Source: Agrobacterium rubi TR3 = NBRC 13261 (GTDB lineage: Bacteria; Pseudomonadota; Alphaproteobacteria; Rhizobiales; Rhizobiaceae). From it: DNA of 64,000 nt. Below the pieces are notes generated by a model. It was not told the DNA's origin. It made no database searches and saw only the letters and a program-made list of their open reading frames with translations. This document shows, piece after piece, positions 29,485 through 39,512 of this stretch. Position 1 is the first letter of the stretch; every line of letters starts with the position of its first letter. The stretch covers positions 310,001 through 374,000 of the forward strand of contig NZ_BBJU01000007.1 of the NCBI RefSeq assembly GCF_000739935.1, read 5' to 3'. The position numbers and the translations under genes are program-made.

Positions 29485-30916
29485 TAGGCCAGTCGTGATG
29501 ATCGGTCGTCAGGGAAGCCGCCGCGTTATCGCCGCGCAGGATGTGGCGGCTGCGGCAGTGGGCCTGCGGCTCGGCATGCCGGTCAGCAAGGCGCAGGCCA
29601 TCATTCCCGGCCTCATCGTGGAAGACTTGCAGGCAGCCGACGATGCCAAAGCACTGCGCGATCTCGCCTTCTGGTTCCTGCGCATTTACGCGCCCATCGT
29701 CGCGCCTGATGCGCCCGACGGTCTGGTACTGGATACCACCGGGGCAGACCATCTGCACGGCAATGAGCTGATGATGTTGACCGGTATGGTCAACCGCCTG
29801 CATGGGCTCGGCTTTACGGCGCGTGCCGCGATTGCCGATAGCTGGGGTGCGGCGCACGCGCTGGCCCGTTTCGGAAAAGAGCCCGTGACCATCGTGCCGC
29901 AAAACGGCTCCACCGCGGCACTCGCTGCTCTGCCTTTGGCAGCACTGCGCCTTGAGACAAGAATATTGGCTGATCTGAAAGTGCTGGGCTTTCGCCAGAT
30001 CGCAGACCTCATGGCCACGGCGCGGGCACCACTCACCCTGCGGTTCGGCCCGCAGGTCGGGCGCAGGCTGGATCAGGCCCATGGCCTGCTGTCGGAACCC
30101 ATCGAGCCGATCCGCGTGCCGGAACTGGTCGAGGCTTTCAGATTTTTTGCCGAACCCATTTCCGCGGCCGAGACCATTGCGCGCTACACCGAAAAGCTCG
30201 TGCGCCAGCTTTGTCTTAGGCTGGAAAAGCGTGGCCTTGGTGCTCGCCGCGTCGATTTGGTGCTGCACCGGGTCGATAGTGGCGTTCAGGCCATCCGCGC
30301 TGGAACCTCCAAGCCGGTTCGCGACGTCAAGCAACTGACCCGCCTGTTGAGCGACCGGATCGACACGATCAATCCCGGTTTCGGCATTGAAAAAATGACC
30401 CTGACGGCCACTCACGCCGAAACGCTGGTGGTGGGGCAAGTGCGTTCCACACTGCTGGATGATGCGAAGGCCGATATCGGTGAAACCGTCGATGTCATCA
30501 TCAACCGTGGCCACAAGGTCTACCGTTACGCGGCTGTCGCCAGCGACGTGCCCGAACGCTCCGTCCAGATCGTTGCCGCCCAATCTGCCGATGATCCCCT
30601 CGGCTGGCCGGATCACTGGCCACGCCCCGTCCGTTTGCTTGCCCGCCCGGAACCAATACAGACCATGGCGCTGCTGCCGGACCATCCACCCAAAAGCTTT
30701 ACCTGGCGCGGCGTCCGCCGTCTGGTGAAACGCGCCGATGGGCCGGAACGGGTCTTCGGCGAATGGTGGAAACGCGACCGCGAGCAGGCAGCAGTCCGCG
30801 ATTATTTCACCGTGGAAGATGAAGTCGGCGAGCGCTTCTGGATTTTCCGCTCCGGTGATGGCGAACACGCCAATACCGGGTCTCAAGGCTGGTTCCTGCA
30901 CGGGTTTTTCGGATGA
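29399..30916 (+). CDS. imuB: Y-family polymerase-like protein ImuB
   Basis: This non-catalytic adaptor of the mutasome links ImuA, DnaE2 and the beta clamp. The 505-residue protein has a Y-family palm (SLYLPTWSTDRYRR at the start; LDTTGADHLHG near 120) in which the catalytic acidic residues are replaced, as is typical for ImuB. ATG 29399 has GGAAG 7 bases upstream. The stop overlaps the dnaE2 start by 4 bases. Confidence 0.92.
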   Translation: MQRVVSLYLPTWSTDRYRRTLGKQAPPLDRPVVMIGRQGSRRVIAAQDVAAAAVGLRLGMPVSKAQAIIPGLIVEDLQAADDAKALRDLAFWFLRIYAPIVAPDAPDGLVLDTTGADHLHGNELMMLTGMVNRLHGLGFTARAAIADSWGAAHALARFGKEPVTIVPQNGSTAALAALPLAALRLETRILADLKVLGFRQIADLMATARAPLTLRFGPQVGRRLDQAHGLLSEPIEPIRVPELVEAFRFFAEPISAAETIARYTEKLVRQLCLRLEKRGLGARRVDLVLHRVDSGVQAIRAGTSKPVRDVKQLTRLLSDRIDTINPGFGIEKMTLTATHAETLVVGQVRSTLLDDAKADIGETVDVIINRGHKVYRYAAVASDVPERSVQIVAAQSADDPLGWPDHWPRPVRLLARPEPIQTMALLPDHPPKSFTWRGVRRLVKRADGPERVFGEWWKRDREQAAVRDYFTVEDEVGERFWIFRSGDGEHANTGSQGWFLHGFFG

Positions 30917-33900
30917 GCGCCCAATACGCCGAACTCCAGGTGACGTCGCATTTCTCGTTTTTACGGGGAGTCAGCTCTTGCGAAGATTTGTTCGCCCAGG
31001 CGAAAGCCCTTGGCATAGAAGCACTCGGCATCGTGGATCGCAACAGCCTGGCAGGCATCCCGCGCGCGTACCAAGCTGCGGAAAAGACCGGTGTCCGGCT
31101 CGTTATCGGATGCAGGCTTGATCTGGCGGAGGATATCTCGGTGCTGGTCTACCCAACAGACCGCGCTGCCTATGCCCGCCTTTGCCGTCTGCTCACCCAT
31201 GGCAAGAGAGACCCCACCAACAGAAATTGCGACCTCACATGGAGCGATCTGGTCGCTTATGGTGAGGGATTGCTGGTTATCCTCTTGCCAGACCTTGTGG
31301 ATGAAACCCTATCCATTCGGCTGCGTCGGCTGAAAGCGGATTTCGGGGACCGCGCCTATGTGGCGATGAGCCTGCGCCGTCGACCGAACGATCATGTCCG
31401 GCTTTATGATCTCTCGTTCATGGCAGAGCGCATCGGCGTTGCCACCGTCGTCACCAATGATGTGCTGTTTCACGAACCGGAACGGCGCATGTTACAGGAT
31501 GTCGTCACCTGCATCCGCCACAACTGCACCATTGATGATGCCGGTTTCAGGCGCGAGCGGCATGCCGACCGCTACCTGAAACCACCACAGGAAATGCACC
31601 GGCTGTTTTCCGCTTACCCCTTCGCTTTGCGTCGAACGCTGGAGATTGTAAGGCGCTGCAAATTCTCGCTCAAAGAATTGCAATACCAATATCCAGAAGA
31701 AAACATCCTGCCGGGCTTAACCGCGCAAGAAGCACTGGAAAAATATGTATGGGACGAGGTGCCGGGACGATATCCGGATGGTTTGCCTGAGAAGGTGGAA
31801 AAGACCCTCAAGCACGAACTGGCGATCATCGCCAAGAAGAAATACGCTCCTTATTTTCTCACCGTTAACGCCATCGTTCGTCAAGCTCGGGAAATGGAGA
31901 TTCTGTGCCAGGGTCGTGGCTCTGCGGCCAATTCCGCCGTTTGTTTTGTGCTCGGCATCACCGCCATCGATCCCAAGGAGAGCGACCTTCTGTTCGAACG
32001 TTTTGTCTCCGAAGACCGGGACGAGCCGCCCGACATCGATGTCGATTTCGAACATCAGCGACGCGAGGAGATCATCCAGTGGATTTACAATCACTATGGG
32101 CATGACAAGGCAGCGCTGTGTTCCGTCATCAGCCGTTATCGTGGCAAAGGCGCCATCCGGGATGTCGGCAAGGTGCTGGGGCTGCCGGAAGATTTGACCA
32201 AGCTTATGTCCTCGCAAATCTGGTGGTGGACGGAGGATGCGGGGGAAAAGGAGGCCAAAGACCTCAACATCAACCTGAATGACCTCCGCGTGAAGCTGGC
32301 CTTTGATCTTGCCCGCCAACTCATTGGCACACCGCGCCATCACAGCCAGCATCCGGGTGGCTTCGTGTTGACCCATGACCGTCTGGACGAACTCGTTCCC
32401 ATCTTACCCGCCGCCATGGATGACCGACGGATCATCGAATGGGACAAGGATGATATCGAAGTCGTGGATTTCATGAAGATGGATTGCCTGGCACTCGGCA
32501 TGCTGTCGTGTATGCGCCGTGCGTTCGAATTGTTGACAGAACGTAAGGGCAAAACATTCGGACTGACCAGCATAGAGAAGGGTGACAAGCCGACCTATGC
32601 CATGATCTGTCAGGCCGATACCATCGGCACATTTCAGATTGAAAGTCGTGCGCAGATGTCGATGCTACCGAGACTGAGACCGCAAGAACTGTATGATCTG
32701 GTCATTCAGGTAGCGATTGTGAGGCCTGGTCCGATTCAGGGGAATATGGTGCATCCCTATCTCAAGCGGCGTGCTGAAAAGGCTCAGGGAAAGACAATCG
32801 AGTACGAGCATCCCAAGCTCAAGGAAGTCCTTCACAAAACGCTCGGTGTCCCGCTGTTCCAAGAGCATGCCATGCGCATCGCAATCGAATGTGCCAACTT
32901 TAAGCCTAGCGAAGCCGACCAACTTCGAAGAGCCATGGCAACGTTCAAGAACGTTGGGACAATTGCAAACTTTAAAGAAAAACTCATTGGCGGACTTATA
33001 GAGAACGGCTTTGATCGAGAGTTTGCGGAGCGGCTTTTCGCACAGATTCAAGGCTTCGGTAGTTACGGTTTCCCTGAAAGCCATGCCGCCTCCTTCGCAC
33101 TGATCGCCTACGCATCCGCATGGGTGAAATGCCATCACCCGGATATTTTCTGCGTCGCTTTGCTGAACTCCCAGCCCATGGGCTTCTATGCACCGGCGCA
33201 ACTGGTCCGCGATGCGCAAAATCACGGTGTTGTCGTGCGCCCGGTCTGTATCAACACCAGTCGCTGGGATTGTGCGCTGGAAGAAAAAGTCGGACCGGAG
33301 CGCAATGCGGTGCGGCTCGGCATGTGTCTGGTCAAAGGGCTGTCCAACAAGCGCGCAGGCGATATCATCGCGTGCCGTGAAGACCGTCCATTTGTATCCA
33401 TCGATGATCTTTGGCGTAGGGCGGGTATTCCGGTCGATGCTTTAATCGCCCTTGCGGAAGCGGACGCCTTTTTGCCATCGCTTGGTCTTTCCCGCCGTCA
33501 GGCTCTCTGGGCCATCAAGGCCTTGCGGGATGAACCACTGCCCTTGTTTGCCGCGGCCGCGACGCGTCAGAATAGCGTCATTGCTGAACTGAGAGAGCCG
33601 GATGTTGCCCTGCGGCCCATGACGGCGGGTGGGGAGGTGGTGCAGGATTATGGACATGTCGGACTGACCTTGCGCGAGCACCCCATGGCGTTTCTGCGGG
33701 ATGATCTTTCAAAGCGGCGCATTTCGACTTGCGCGCAGGCCGTTGGCGCGAAAGACGGGCGCTGGCTGGAGCTCGCGGGGCTGGTGCTGGTGCGTCAGCG
33801 ACCGGGTTCGGCCAAGGGCGTCATCTTCATGACGCTGGAGGACGAGACGGGTATCGCCAACGCCGTCGTCTGGGTCAAAACCTTCGAGAAGTATCGTCGT

Positions 33901-34170
33901 GTTATTCTATCGGCTGGCATGGTCGGCATCTACGGCAAAATCCAGCGTGAGGGTGAAGTCGTGCATCTGGTGGCCCATCGGGTGACTGATCTTTCCGATG
34001 TGCTGAGAAGCGTTGGCGAGCGGGAAGGGCCCTTTCCGCTGCCGCATGGTCGCGGCGATGAGTTTCACCATGGCATTCCACCGGAAGACCGACGCCGACT
34101 GCCGAAACGATCGGATATGCAGGGAGATGGAGGCGACCACATCACCGTCAAAGGCCGCAATTTTCATTGA
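30913..34170 (+). CDS. dnaE2: Error-prone DNA polymerase III alpha subunit DnaE2
   Basis: This 1085-residue C-family polymerase carries out damage-induced mutagenesis. The N-terminal PHP domain is at ~5-210 (TSHFSFLRGVSSCEDL). The finger/palm block has QGRGSAANSAVCFVLG near 335 and the catalytic PDIDVDFEHQRREE near 375. The helix-hairpin-helix part follows near 800, and a C-terminal OB domain (ELAGLVLVRQRPGSAKGVIFMTLEDE) near 955. It is coupled to imuB by ATGA overlap and controlled from the LexA box at 28661. Confidence 0.96.
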   Translation: MSAQYAELQVTSHFSFLRGVSSCEDLFAQAKALGIEALGIVDRNSLAGIPRAYQAAEKTGVRLVIGCRLDLAEDISVLVYPTDRAAYARLCRLLTHGKRDPTNRNCDLTWSDLVAYGEGLLVILLPDLVDETLSIRLRRLKADFGDRAYVAMSLRRRPNDHVRLYDLSFMAERIGVATVVTNDVLFHEPERRMLQDVVTCIRHNCTIDDAGFRRERHADRYLKPPQEMHRLFSAYPFALRRTLEIVRRCKFSLKELQYQYPEENILPGLTAQEALEKYVWDEVPGRYPDGLPEKVEKTLKHELAIIAKKKYAPYFLTVNAIVRQAREMEILCQGRGSAANSAVCFVLGITAIDPKESDLLFERFVSEDRDEPPDIDVDFEHQRREEIIQWIYNHYGHDKAALCSVISRYRGKGAIRDVGKVLGLPEDLTKLMSSQIWWWTEDAGEKEAKDLNINLNDLRVKLAFDLARQLIGTPRHHSQHPGGFVLTHDRLDELVPILPAAMDDRRIIEWDKDDIEVVDFMKMDCLALGMLSCMRRAFELLTERKGKTFGLTSIEKGDKPTYAMICQADTIGTFQIESRAQMSMLPRLRPQELYDLVIQVAIVRPGPIQGNMVHPYLKRRAEKAQGKTIEYEHPKLKEVLHKTLGVPLFQEHAMRIAIECANFKPSEADQLRRAMATFKNVGTIANFKEKLIGGLIENGFDREFAERLFAQIQGFGSYGFPESHAASFALIAYASAWVKCHHPDIFCVALLNSQPMGFYAPAQLVRDAQNHGVVVRPVCINTSRWDCALEEKVGPERNAVRLGMCLVKGLSNKRAGDIIACREDRPFVSIDDLWRRAGIPVDALIALAEADAFLPSLGLSRRQALWAIKALRDEPLPLFAAAATRQNSVIAELREPDVALRPMTAGGEVVQDYGHVGLTLREHPMAFLRDDLSKRRISTCAQAVGAKDGRWLELAGLVLVRQRPGSAKGVIFMTLEDETGIANAVVWVKTFEKYRRVILSAGMVGIYGKIQREGEVVHLVAHRVTDLSDVLRSVGEREGPFPLPHGRGDEFHHGIPPEDRRRLPKRSDMQGDGGDHITVKGRNFH

Positions 34171-34191
34171 GCTATCGGGTGCCCCGGAACT

Positions 34192-34926
34192 TCACTCTGA
34201 AATCGCGTTCTTTATCCGGTCCTTGCCCACTAATATCACCTGCCGCATGGCTTTGATGGCAGCAGCTTCATCGCGGGCGGCAATCGCGTGGACGATGCGC
34301 AGATGGTTGGAGGCGATTTCCGAAATCGTCTCGGGTGAAGACGCGGGCGACGAGAGCTGGAAGGAAATGGCCAGCGCCGCTTCGATCAACCCGCTGGCAG
34401 AGCGCATGAAGGGGTTGCCGGAAATGCGGGCGACAGCCAGGTGAAACTCCAGATCGACCTTGGCGATGGTCTCCGGGGTGTGGTTCACATTATCGAACTG
34501 TGCGGCGATGGTGTAGAGCGAGACGATGTCTTCGCTGGAGGCATGGCGGGCTGCTGCCGCCGCGGCTGCGGGCTCGAGAGCCAAGCGGATATCGGCCAGA
34601 TGATTGATGAATTCAGGGTCCAGTCCTGCGTCGCAGCGCCAGCCCAGAACGTCGGGATCGAAAAAATTCCAGCTGGATTTTTCCAGAACACGGGTGCCGA
34701 CCTTGGCTTTCGGCTCGACAAGGCGCTTGGCAGCCAGCGTCTTCATCGTTTCCCGCAGCACGGTGCGCGAGACGCCAAAGCGCAAGGAAAGTTCTGCGTC
34801 GTTCGGCAGAAGCGATCCCTCGGGGATGCGGCCTGAGACAATGGCGCTACCGAGTTCAGCCACGACATGCGCGTGGCTGCTACGCCGCTTTCGTCCGGTA
34901 ATCGTCGTTTCCAGCAGCCCCAACAA
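34192..34926 (-). CDS. GntR-family (FadR subfamily) regulator, likely of the adjacent sugar transporter
   Basis: This 244-residue regulator has an N-terminal winged HTH (PNDAELSLRFGVSRTVLRETMKTLAAKRLV near 42) and a C-terminal FCD domain with metal-binding-type residues (EFHLAVARISGNP near 158). Two adjacent TTG codons (34926, 34923) follow GGAG; no ATG is suitably placed. It is the last gene of the leftward transporter operon, 15 bases after the second permease, so it probably regulates that operon in response to the sugar or a sugar acid. Confidence 0.82.
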   Translation of the reverse strand: MLGLLETTITGRKRRSSHAHVVAELGSAIVSGRIPEGSLLPNDAELSLRFGVSRTVLRETMKTLAAKRLVEPKAKVGTRVLEKSSWNFFDPDVLGWRCDAGLDPEFINHLADIRLALEPAAAAAAARHASSEDIVSLYTIAAQFDNVNHTPETIAKVDLEFHLAVARISGNPFMRSASGLIEAALAISFQLSSPASSPETISEIASNHLRIVHAIAARDEAAAIKAMRQVILVGKDRIKNAISE

Positions 34927-34941
34927 ACTCTCCGCTTCCGT

Positions 34942-35922
34942 TTACGCCGGATGTCCCCCGGTCAATCGTCTGTTTGAATACCAGATGATTGTGCGTTGCA
35001 ACACGATGAATATGAACAATAGTATGCCGATCACGATTTTCGTCCACCAGGAGGACAGCGTGCCTTCGAAAACGATATAGGTCTGGATCAGCCCCTGAAT
35101 CAGCAGGCCGATGAAGGTTCCCGCCACCAGCCCCGTGCCGCCCGTTAGCAAGGTGCCGCCGATAACCACGGCTGCGATGGCATCCAGCTCCACACCAACC
35201 GTCGCCAGCGAATAGCCAGACGATGTGTAAAGCGTGTAGACGATGCCCGCCAGACCGGAGAGAAAGCCCGAGAGGGCATAGATGCCGATGATCGTCTTGC
35301 CGATGGGAACGCCCATCAGTTCCGCCGATTGCTGGTTGCCGCCCAGCGCATAGATATTGGCACCGAAGCGCGTGCGGCTTGCTACGAAGATGCCAACGGC
35401 AAAAACGATCAGCATCAAAATGGCCAGCGCCGTCAGCCGCCCGCCGCCGGGAAAGCGGAAGTAAAAGCCCTGGATCGCATCAATAACGGGGTGCGAGATT
35501 GGCACTGAATCCGTGGAGATAAGGTAGGCCGCGCCGCGTGCCAGAAACATGCCCGCCAGCGTTACCACGAAGGGCGGTATGGTCAGAAACCGGATCATCG
35601 CGCCCATCAGGCAACCGAACAGCGTTGAGATGACCAGCACCGCGGCAAAGGCCACCAGCGGGTGAACATTGTATGTGCCGACCAGCACGGCCACGAACAC
35701 GCTGGCAAAGGCAATGACCGAACCGATGGAGAGGTCGATACCGCCCGACAGAATGACGAAGGTCATGCCGACGGAGGCGATGCCGAGAAAAGCGTTGTCC
35801 GTCAGAAGATTGCCGACCACGCGGGTCGAAAACATCGCGGGATATTGCATGACGCAGAGCGCATAGGCGACGATGAAGACCGCGAGCGTGGTCAGGAAGG
35901 GTAGATTGCGGGTGTGGATCAT
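34942..35922 (-). CDS. yjfF: Sugar ABC transporter permease, YjfF type
   Basis: This 326-residue inner-membrane permease of the ribose/galactofuranose branch (BPD_transp_2) has about ten hydrophobic segments, with ILSGGIDLSIGSVIAF near 58 and the family loop NQQSAELMGVPIGKT near 195. It overlaps the preceding permease gene by 4 bases. It forms the heterodimeric channel with the YtfT-like protein. Confidence 0.88.
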   Translation of the reverse strand: MIHTRNLPFLTTLAVFIVAYALCVMQYPAMFSTRVVGNLLTDNAFLGIASVGMTFVILSGGIDLSIGSVIAFASVFVAVLVGTYNVHPLVAFAAVLVISTLFGCLMGAMIRFLTIPPFVVTLAGMFLARGAAYLISTDSVPISHPVIDAIQGFYFRFPGGGRLTALAILMLIVFAVGIFVASRTRFGANIYALGGNQQSAELMGVPIGKTIIGIYALSGFLSGLAGIVYTLYTSSGYSLATVGVELDAIAAVVIGGTLLTGGTGLVAGTFIGLLIQGLIQTYIVFEGTLSSWWTKIVIGILLFIFIVLQRTIIWYSNRRLTGGHPA

Positions 35923-36962
35923 CGCGCGGCTCCCTCATGGTTCACGGGTTTGGCGTGCGGAGCAGGTCCATCAGGTTTGCGCGATCTGGCAAAGCCGATG
36001 ACGGTGCCAATGGCCGGGGATTGCAATGTCAGCACGACGATGATGATGCCTGCCTTGATGATGAGGTTGAACTCCGGCGGAAAGCCGGACACGAGAATAC
36101 CGGTGTTGATTGTCTGGATGATCAAGGCACCGATGAGCGATGCGGTAATAGAGAAACGCCCGCCATTCAGCGATGTGCCGCCGATGACCACGGCCAGAAT
36201 GGCATCCAGTTCCAGCCACAGCCCAGCATTGTTGGCGTCCGCGCCTCGGATGTCGGCAGTTACAATCATGCCCGCAACGGCGGCGCAGAGGCCCGAGACG
36301 GCATAGACGAAGAACAGCAGGAAGCGGGCTCGTACACCCGCCAGCGCTGCGGCACGCCGGTTGACGCCGGTTGCTTCGATGAGGAAGCCGAGTGCCGATT
36401 TGCGCACGAGAATGCCGATCAGCAAGGCGGTGAAAACCCAGATGACGATGGGCATTGGAATGCCCGCAAACGAGCCGGAACCCAGGGCGGAAAAGCTGTC
36501 ATTGTTAAAGGTCAGAATAACGCCTTCGGTAATCAGCTGCGCAATACCGCGCCCCGCGACCATCAGAATGAGTGTCGCAATGATCGGCTGGATGTCGAGG
36601 ATGGCGACGAGAATGCCGTTCCAGATGCCGCAAACAATGCCGACAGCCAGCGATACGGCAATGACGACCGGGATCGAATGACCTCCGCTGATCAGCATCG
36701 CCGCAACCGCACCGCAGATGGCAATCACGGCGCCGATGGAAAGGTCTATGCCCTTGGTGGCAATCACCAATGTCATGCCGATGGTCAGCAGGGCGACGGG
36801 TGCGGCGCGCACCAGAATGTCGATGACGCTGCCATAGAGTCGCCCGTTCTGGAGCGAGACGTTCAGAAAGCCGGGCGAAATCGCGGCGATAGCTGCGAGA
36901 ATGATGACGAGCGCTGCAAGCTGCGGTGCCAGCCGTTTCAGGCGGTGAGTGATCACATTCAT
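35919..36962 (-). CDS. ytfT: Sugar ABC transporter permease, YtfT type
   Basis: This 347-residue multi-helix permease, paralogous to the next gene, carries IATKGIDLSIGAVIAI near 67 and GVNRRAAALAGVRAR near 218. ATG 36962 overlaps the ATPase stop (TAATG), with GGAGG 7 bases upstream. Resemblance is to E. coli YtfT of the galactofuranose importer. Confidence 0.88.
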   Translation of the reverse strand: MNVITHRLKRLAPQLAALVIILAAIAAISPGFLNVSLQNGRLYGSVIDILVRAAPVALLTIGMTLVIATKGIDLSIGAVIAICGAVAAMLISGGHSIPVVIAVSLAVGIVCGIWNGILVAILDIQPIIATLILMVAGRGIAQLITEGVILTFNNDSFSALGSGSFAGIPMPIVIWVFTALLIGILVRKSALGFLIEATGVNRRAAALAGVRARFLLFFVYAVSGLCAAVAGMIVTADIRGADANNAGLWLELDAILAVVIGGTSLNGGRFSITASLIGALIIQTINTGILVSGFPPEFNLIIKAGIIIVVLTLQSPAIGTVIGFARSRKPDGPAPHAKPVNHEGAAR

Positions 36963-38485
36963 TACGCGGCCTCCGTTCTGGCCGCACTGGCAATGGCCTG
37001 CATGATATTGTCGGCGGTGACGTCTTCGCCCTTGAGTTCGGCCACATGGCGGCGGTCGGAGAGAACGATGACGCGGTGTGCGACAGCCGTCAGTTCTTCA
37101 AGCTCCGACGATATGACGATGAGCGACATGCCTTGGGAACAGAGACGCTCGATCATTTTCAGGATTTCCGCATGCGCTCCGATATCGATGCCGCGTGTGG
37201 GCTCATCGAGAATGAGAAGGCGCGGATCGGTAGCCAGCCAACGGGCTAGGATGGCCTTTTGCTGATTGCCGCCGGAGAGAAACTTGATCGGCCTTTCACG
37301 ATCCGCCGGGCGAATATCCAGTGATTTGATGAAGCCATCCGCCAATACAGCTTTCTGCTTGTGCGAAAGCGGACGCATCCATCCCTGTCTGGCTTGCAGG
37401 GCAAGGGCGATATTATCGGCCACGGAAAAATCACCGATGATGCCATCCGTCTTACGCTCTTCCGGGCAAAAGCCGAAGCCGTTCTCGATGGCGGCTTCCG
37501 GCGAGGTGATGGCGACCGTCTTGCCATCGATGCTGGCCTGTCCGCCATCCGGCTTGTCGATGCCGAACAGAAGGAAAGCCGTCTCGCTGCGGCCAGAGCC
37601 CAAGAGACCGGCGATGCCGACGACTTCACCGGGGCGCACATCGAGATCGAAGGGCTCGACGCTGCCGCGTTTTCCATAACCGGTAAAGCGAATGGGTGCT
37701 TCGCCTTCCACAACAGTTGCTTCCGGCGCCTCGCGGTCATGGGTCACGCTTTGTAACTCGCGGCCCAGCATCATGGAAATGAGTTCGCCGCGCGGCAATT
37801 CGGAAATCGTGCGGGTGCCGACAAGCTTGCCATTGCGCAGCACGGTTACGCGGTCGGCAATGTCGTAGACCTGGTTGAGGAAGTGGGTGATGATGATGAT
37901 GCCAAGACCCTCGGCCCGCAATTGTCGCAGCACCGTAAACAGCATCTCGACTTCATGATTGTCGAGGCTGGCGGTCGGCTCGTCCAGCACCAGCACCTTG
38001 CCGGAGAGATCAACGGCGCGGGCGATGGCAATAATCTGGCGGATGGCGACGGAATAGCTGGAGAGCAACGCATCGACATTGATTGTGAGCCCGTAACGGG
38101 CGAGCAGCGCCTGCGATCTCACGCGCATCTCGCGTCTGTCGATCAGGCCAAAGCGGCGCGGCTGTCTGCCCAGAAAAAGGTTTTCGGCAACCGTCAGGTT
38201 CTCGAGAAGATTGACCTCCTGATAGACAGTCCCAATGCCGAGGTTTTGTGCTTCCGCGACATTCGCAGGGGAAATTTCGTTTCCCTCCAGGCGTATCGTG
38301 CCGCGATCCCGGCTGTAGACGCCGGTGAGTATCTTGATGAGCGTCGATTTCCCCGCACCGTTTTCACCGAGAAGGGCATGAACCTCACCTCGGTTGAGCG
38401 ATATATCGACATTATCCAGAGCGGGAATGCCAAGGAAGGACTTTCCAATAGCGCGCGCTTCCAGAAGGGGGCTGGTTTCGGACAT
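36962..38485 (-). CDS. ytfR: Sugar ABC transporter ATPase, YtfR type (tandem NBD)
   Basis: This 507-residue cytoplasmic ATPase has two nucleotide-binding domains. The first has GENGAGKST near 40 and LVLDEPTASLD near 165; the second has LSGGNQQKAILARWL near 405 and LILDEPTRGIDIG near 430. Its second Walker A is degenerate (LGSGRSET), as is common in this branch. ATG 38485 has AGGAAA upstream. It powers the YtfT/YjfF pore. Confidence 0.9.
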   Translation of the reverse strand: MSETSPLLEARAIGKSFLGIPALDNVDISLNRGEVHALLGENGAGKSTLIKILTGVYSRDRGTIRLEGNEISPANVAEAQNLGIGTVYQEVNLLENLTVAENLFLGRQPRRFGLIDRREMRVRSQALLARYGLTINVDALLSSYSVAIRQIIAIARAVDLSGKVLVLDEPTASLDNHEVEMLFTVLRQLRAEGLGIIIITHFLNQVYDIADRVTVLRNGKLVGTRTISELPRGELISMMLGRELQSVTHDREAPEATVVEGEAPIRFTGYGKRGSVEPFDLDVRPGEVVGIAGLLGSGRSETAFLLFGIDKPDGGQASIDGKTVAITSPEAAIENGFGFCPEERKTDGIIGDFSVADNIALALQARQGWMRPLSHKQKAVLADGFIKSLDIRPADRERPIKFLSGGNQQKAILARWLATDPRLLILDEPTRGIDIGAHAEILKMIERLCSQGMSLIVISSELEELTAVAHRVIVLSDRRHVAELKGEDVTADNIMQAIASAARTEAA

Positions 38486-38511
38486 GATCGTTTCCTGCAC
38501 GGACAGTAGGT

Positions 38512-38537
38512 TGGAACGGCGCGTTCACGCCGTTCCA
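38512..38537 (-). repeat. Perfect hairpin between binding-protein and ATPase genes
   Basis: TGGAACGGCG (38512-38521) pairs exactly with CGCCGTTCCA (38528-38537) around CGTTCA. There is no T-run on the transcribed strand. It lies after the stop of the binding-protein gene, where such stems commonly protect the upstream message so that binding protein exceeds transporter. Confidence 0.75.
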
Positions 38538-38552
38538 GAAGCGGAGACCGGC

Positions 38553-39512
38553 TTAGTAGCCAAGTCCCTTCTTCTCCTCGTAAACCTTCATCGGGTCATC
38601 TGACGCGGTGTAGAGTTTGGATTCTGTCTGGATCCACTTTGCAGGCTCTTTCTTGTCCTTCAGATACGCGTCGAGCGCATCGAAGGCAGGGCCAGCCATG
38701 TTTGGCGTTAGTTCAACGGTCGCATTTGCTTCACCGGCAGCCATGGCCTTGAAGATGTCAGGGACGGCGTCGATGGACACGACCTTGATATCCGTGCCCG
38801 GCTTCAGGCCAGCTTCCTTGATGGCCTGGATTGCGCCAACGGCCATGTCGTCATTGTGGGCGTATACTGCGCAGATATCCTTGCCGCCGCCTTCAGCCTT
38901 GATGAAGCTTTCCATGACTTCCTTGCCCTTGGTGCGCGTAAAGTCGCCGGTCTGCGAACGAACGATCTTGATGTTGGCATGCGATGCGATGCCTTCTTCA
39001 AAGCCCTTCTTGCGGTTGATGGCAGGCGAAGAACCGGTGGTGCCTTGAAGCTCGACCACCTTGCAGTCCTTGGAGCCGACATCCTTGGCCAGCCATTCGC
39101 CAGCAACCTTGCCTTCATGGACCTGATCGGAAGTCACAGCAGTCAGGTAAAGGCTGTCTGGAGCCTCGATCTGACGGTCCAGAAGAATGACGGGGATCTT
39201 CTCTTCCTTGGCTTCTTTCAGAACGGCATCCCAGCCGGTTGCGACGACGGGTGCGATGAAGATCGCATCGACTCCCTGTGCGATAAAGCCGCGTACGGCC
39301 TTGATCTGGTTTTCCTGCTTCTGCTGCGCATCGGCAAATTTCAGCGTGACGCCGCGTTTTTCGGCCTGCTGCTTGGTCACTGTCGTTTCAGCGGCGCGCC
39401 AACCGGATTCGGAGCCGATCTGCGAGAAGCCAACGGTGAGAGATTTTGCTGATACGCCTGATGCCAGACAAGCGGAAAGAGCGACGGTGACCGCCGCGAG
39501 TGCTAATTTCAT
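38553..39512 (-). CDS. ytfQ: Furanose-sugar-binding periplasmic protein, YtfQ type
   Basis: This 319-residue protein has a signal peptide of ~22 residues (ending near GVSA). The mature part follows E. coli YtfQ closely: LTVGFSQIGSESGWRAAE, then QQKQENQIKAVRGFIAQGVDAIFIAPVVATGW near 65, and SQTGDFTRTKGKEVMESFIKAE near 185. YtfQ binds galactofuranose; other family members also take arabinose-type sugars. ATG 39512 has GGGAGG 7 bases upstream. It is the first gene of the operon. Confidence 0.92.
   Translation of the reverse strand: MKLALAAVTVALSACLASGVSAKSLTVGFSQIGSESGWRAAETTVTKQQAEKRGVTLKFADAQQKQENQIKAVRGFIAQGVDAIFIAPVVATGWDAVLKEAKEEKIPVILLDRQIEAPDSLYLTAVTSDQVHEGKVAGEWLAKDVGSKDCKVVELQGTTGSSPAINRKKGFEEGIASHANIKIVRSQTGDFTRTKGKEVMESFIKAEGGGKDICAVYAHNDDMAVGAIQAIKEAGLKPGTDIKVVSIDAVPDIFKAMAAGEANATVELTPNMAGPAFDALDAYLKDKKEPAKWIQTESKLYTASDDPMKVYEEKKGLGY

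Noticed and set aside
29123..30901. 592-codon reverse frame
   Set aside because: Antisense to imuB; no ribosome site or recognisable domain.
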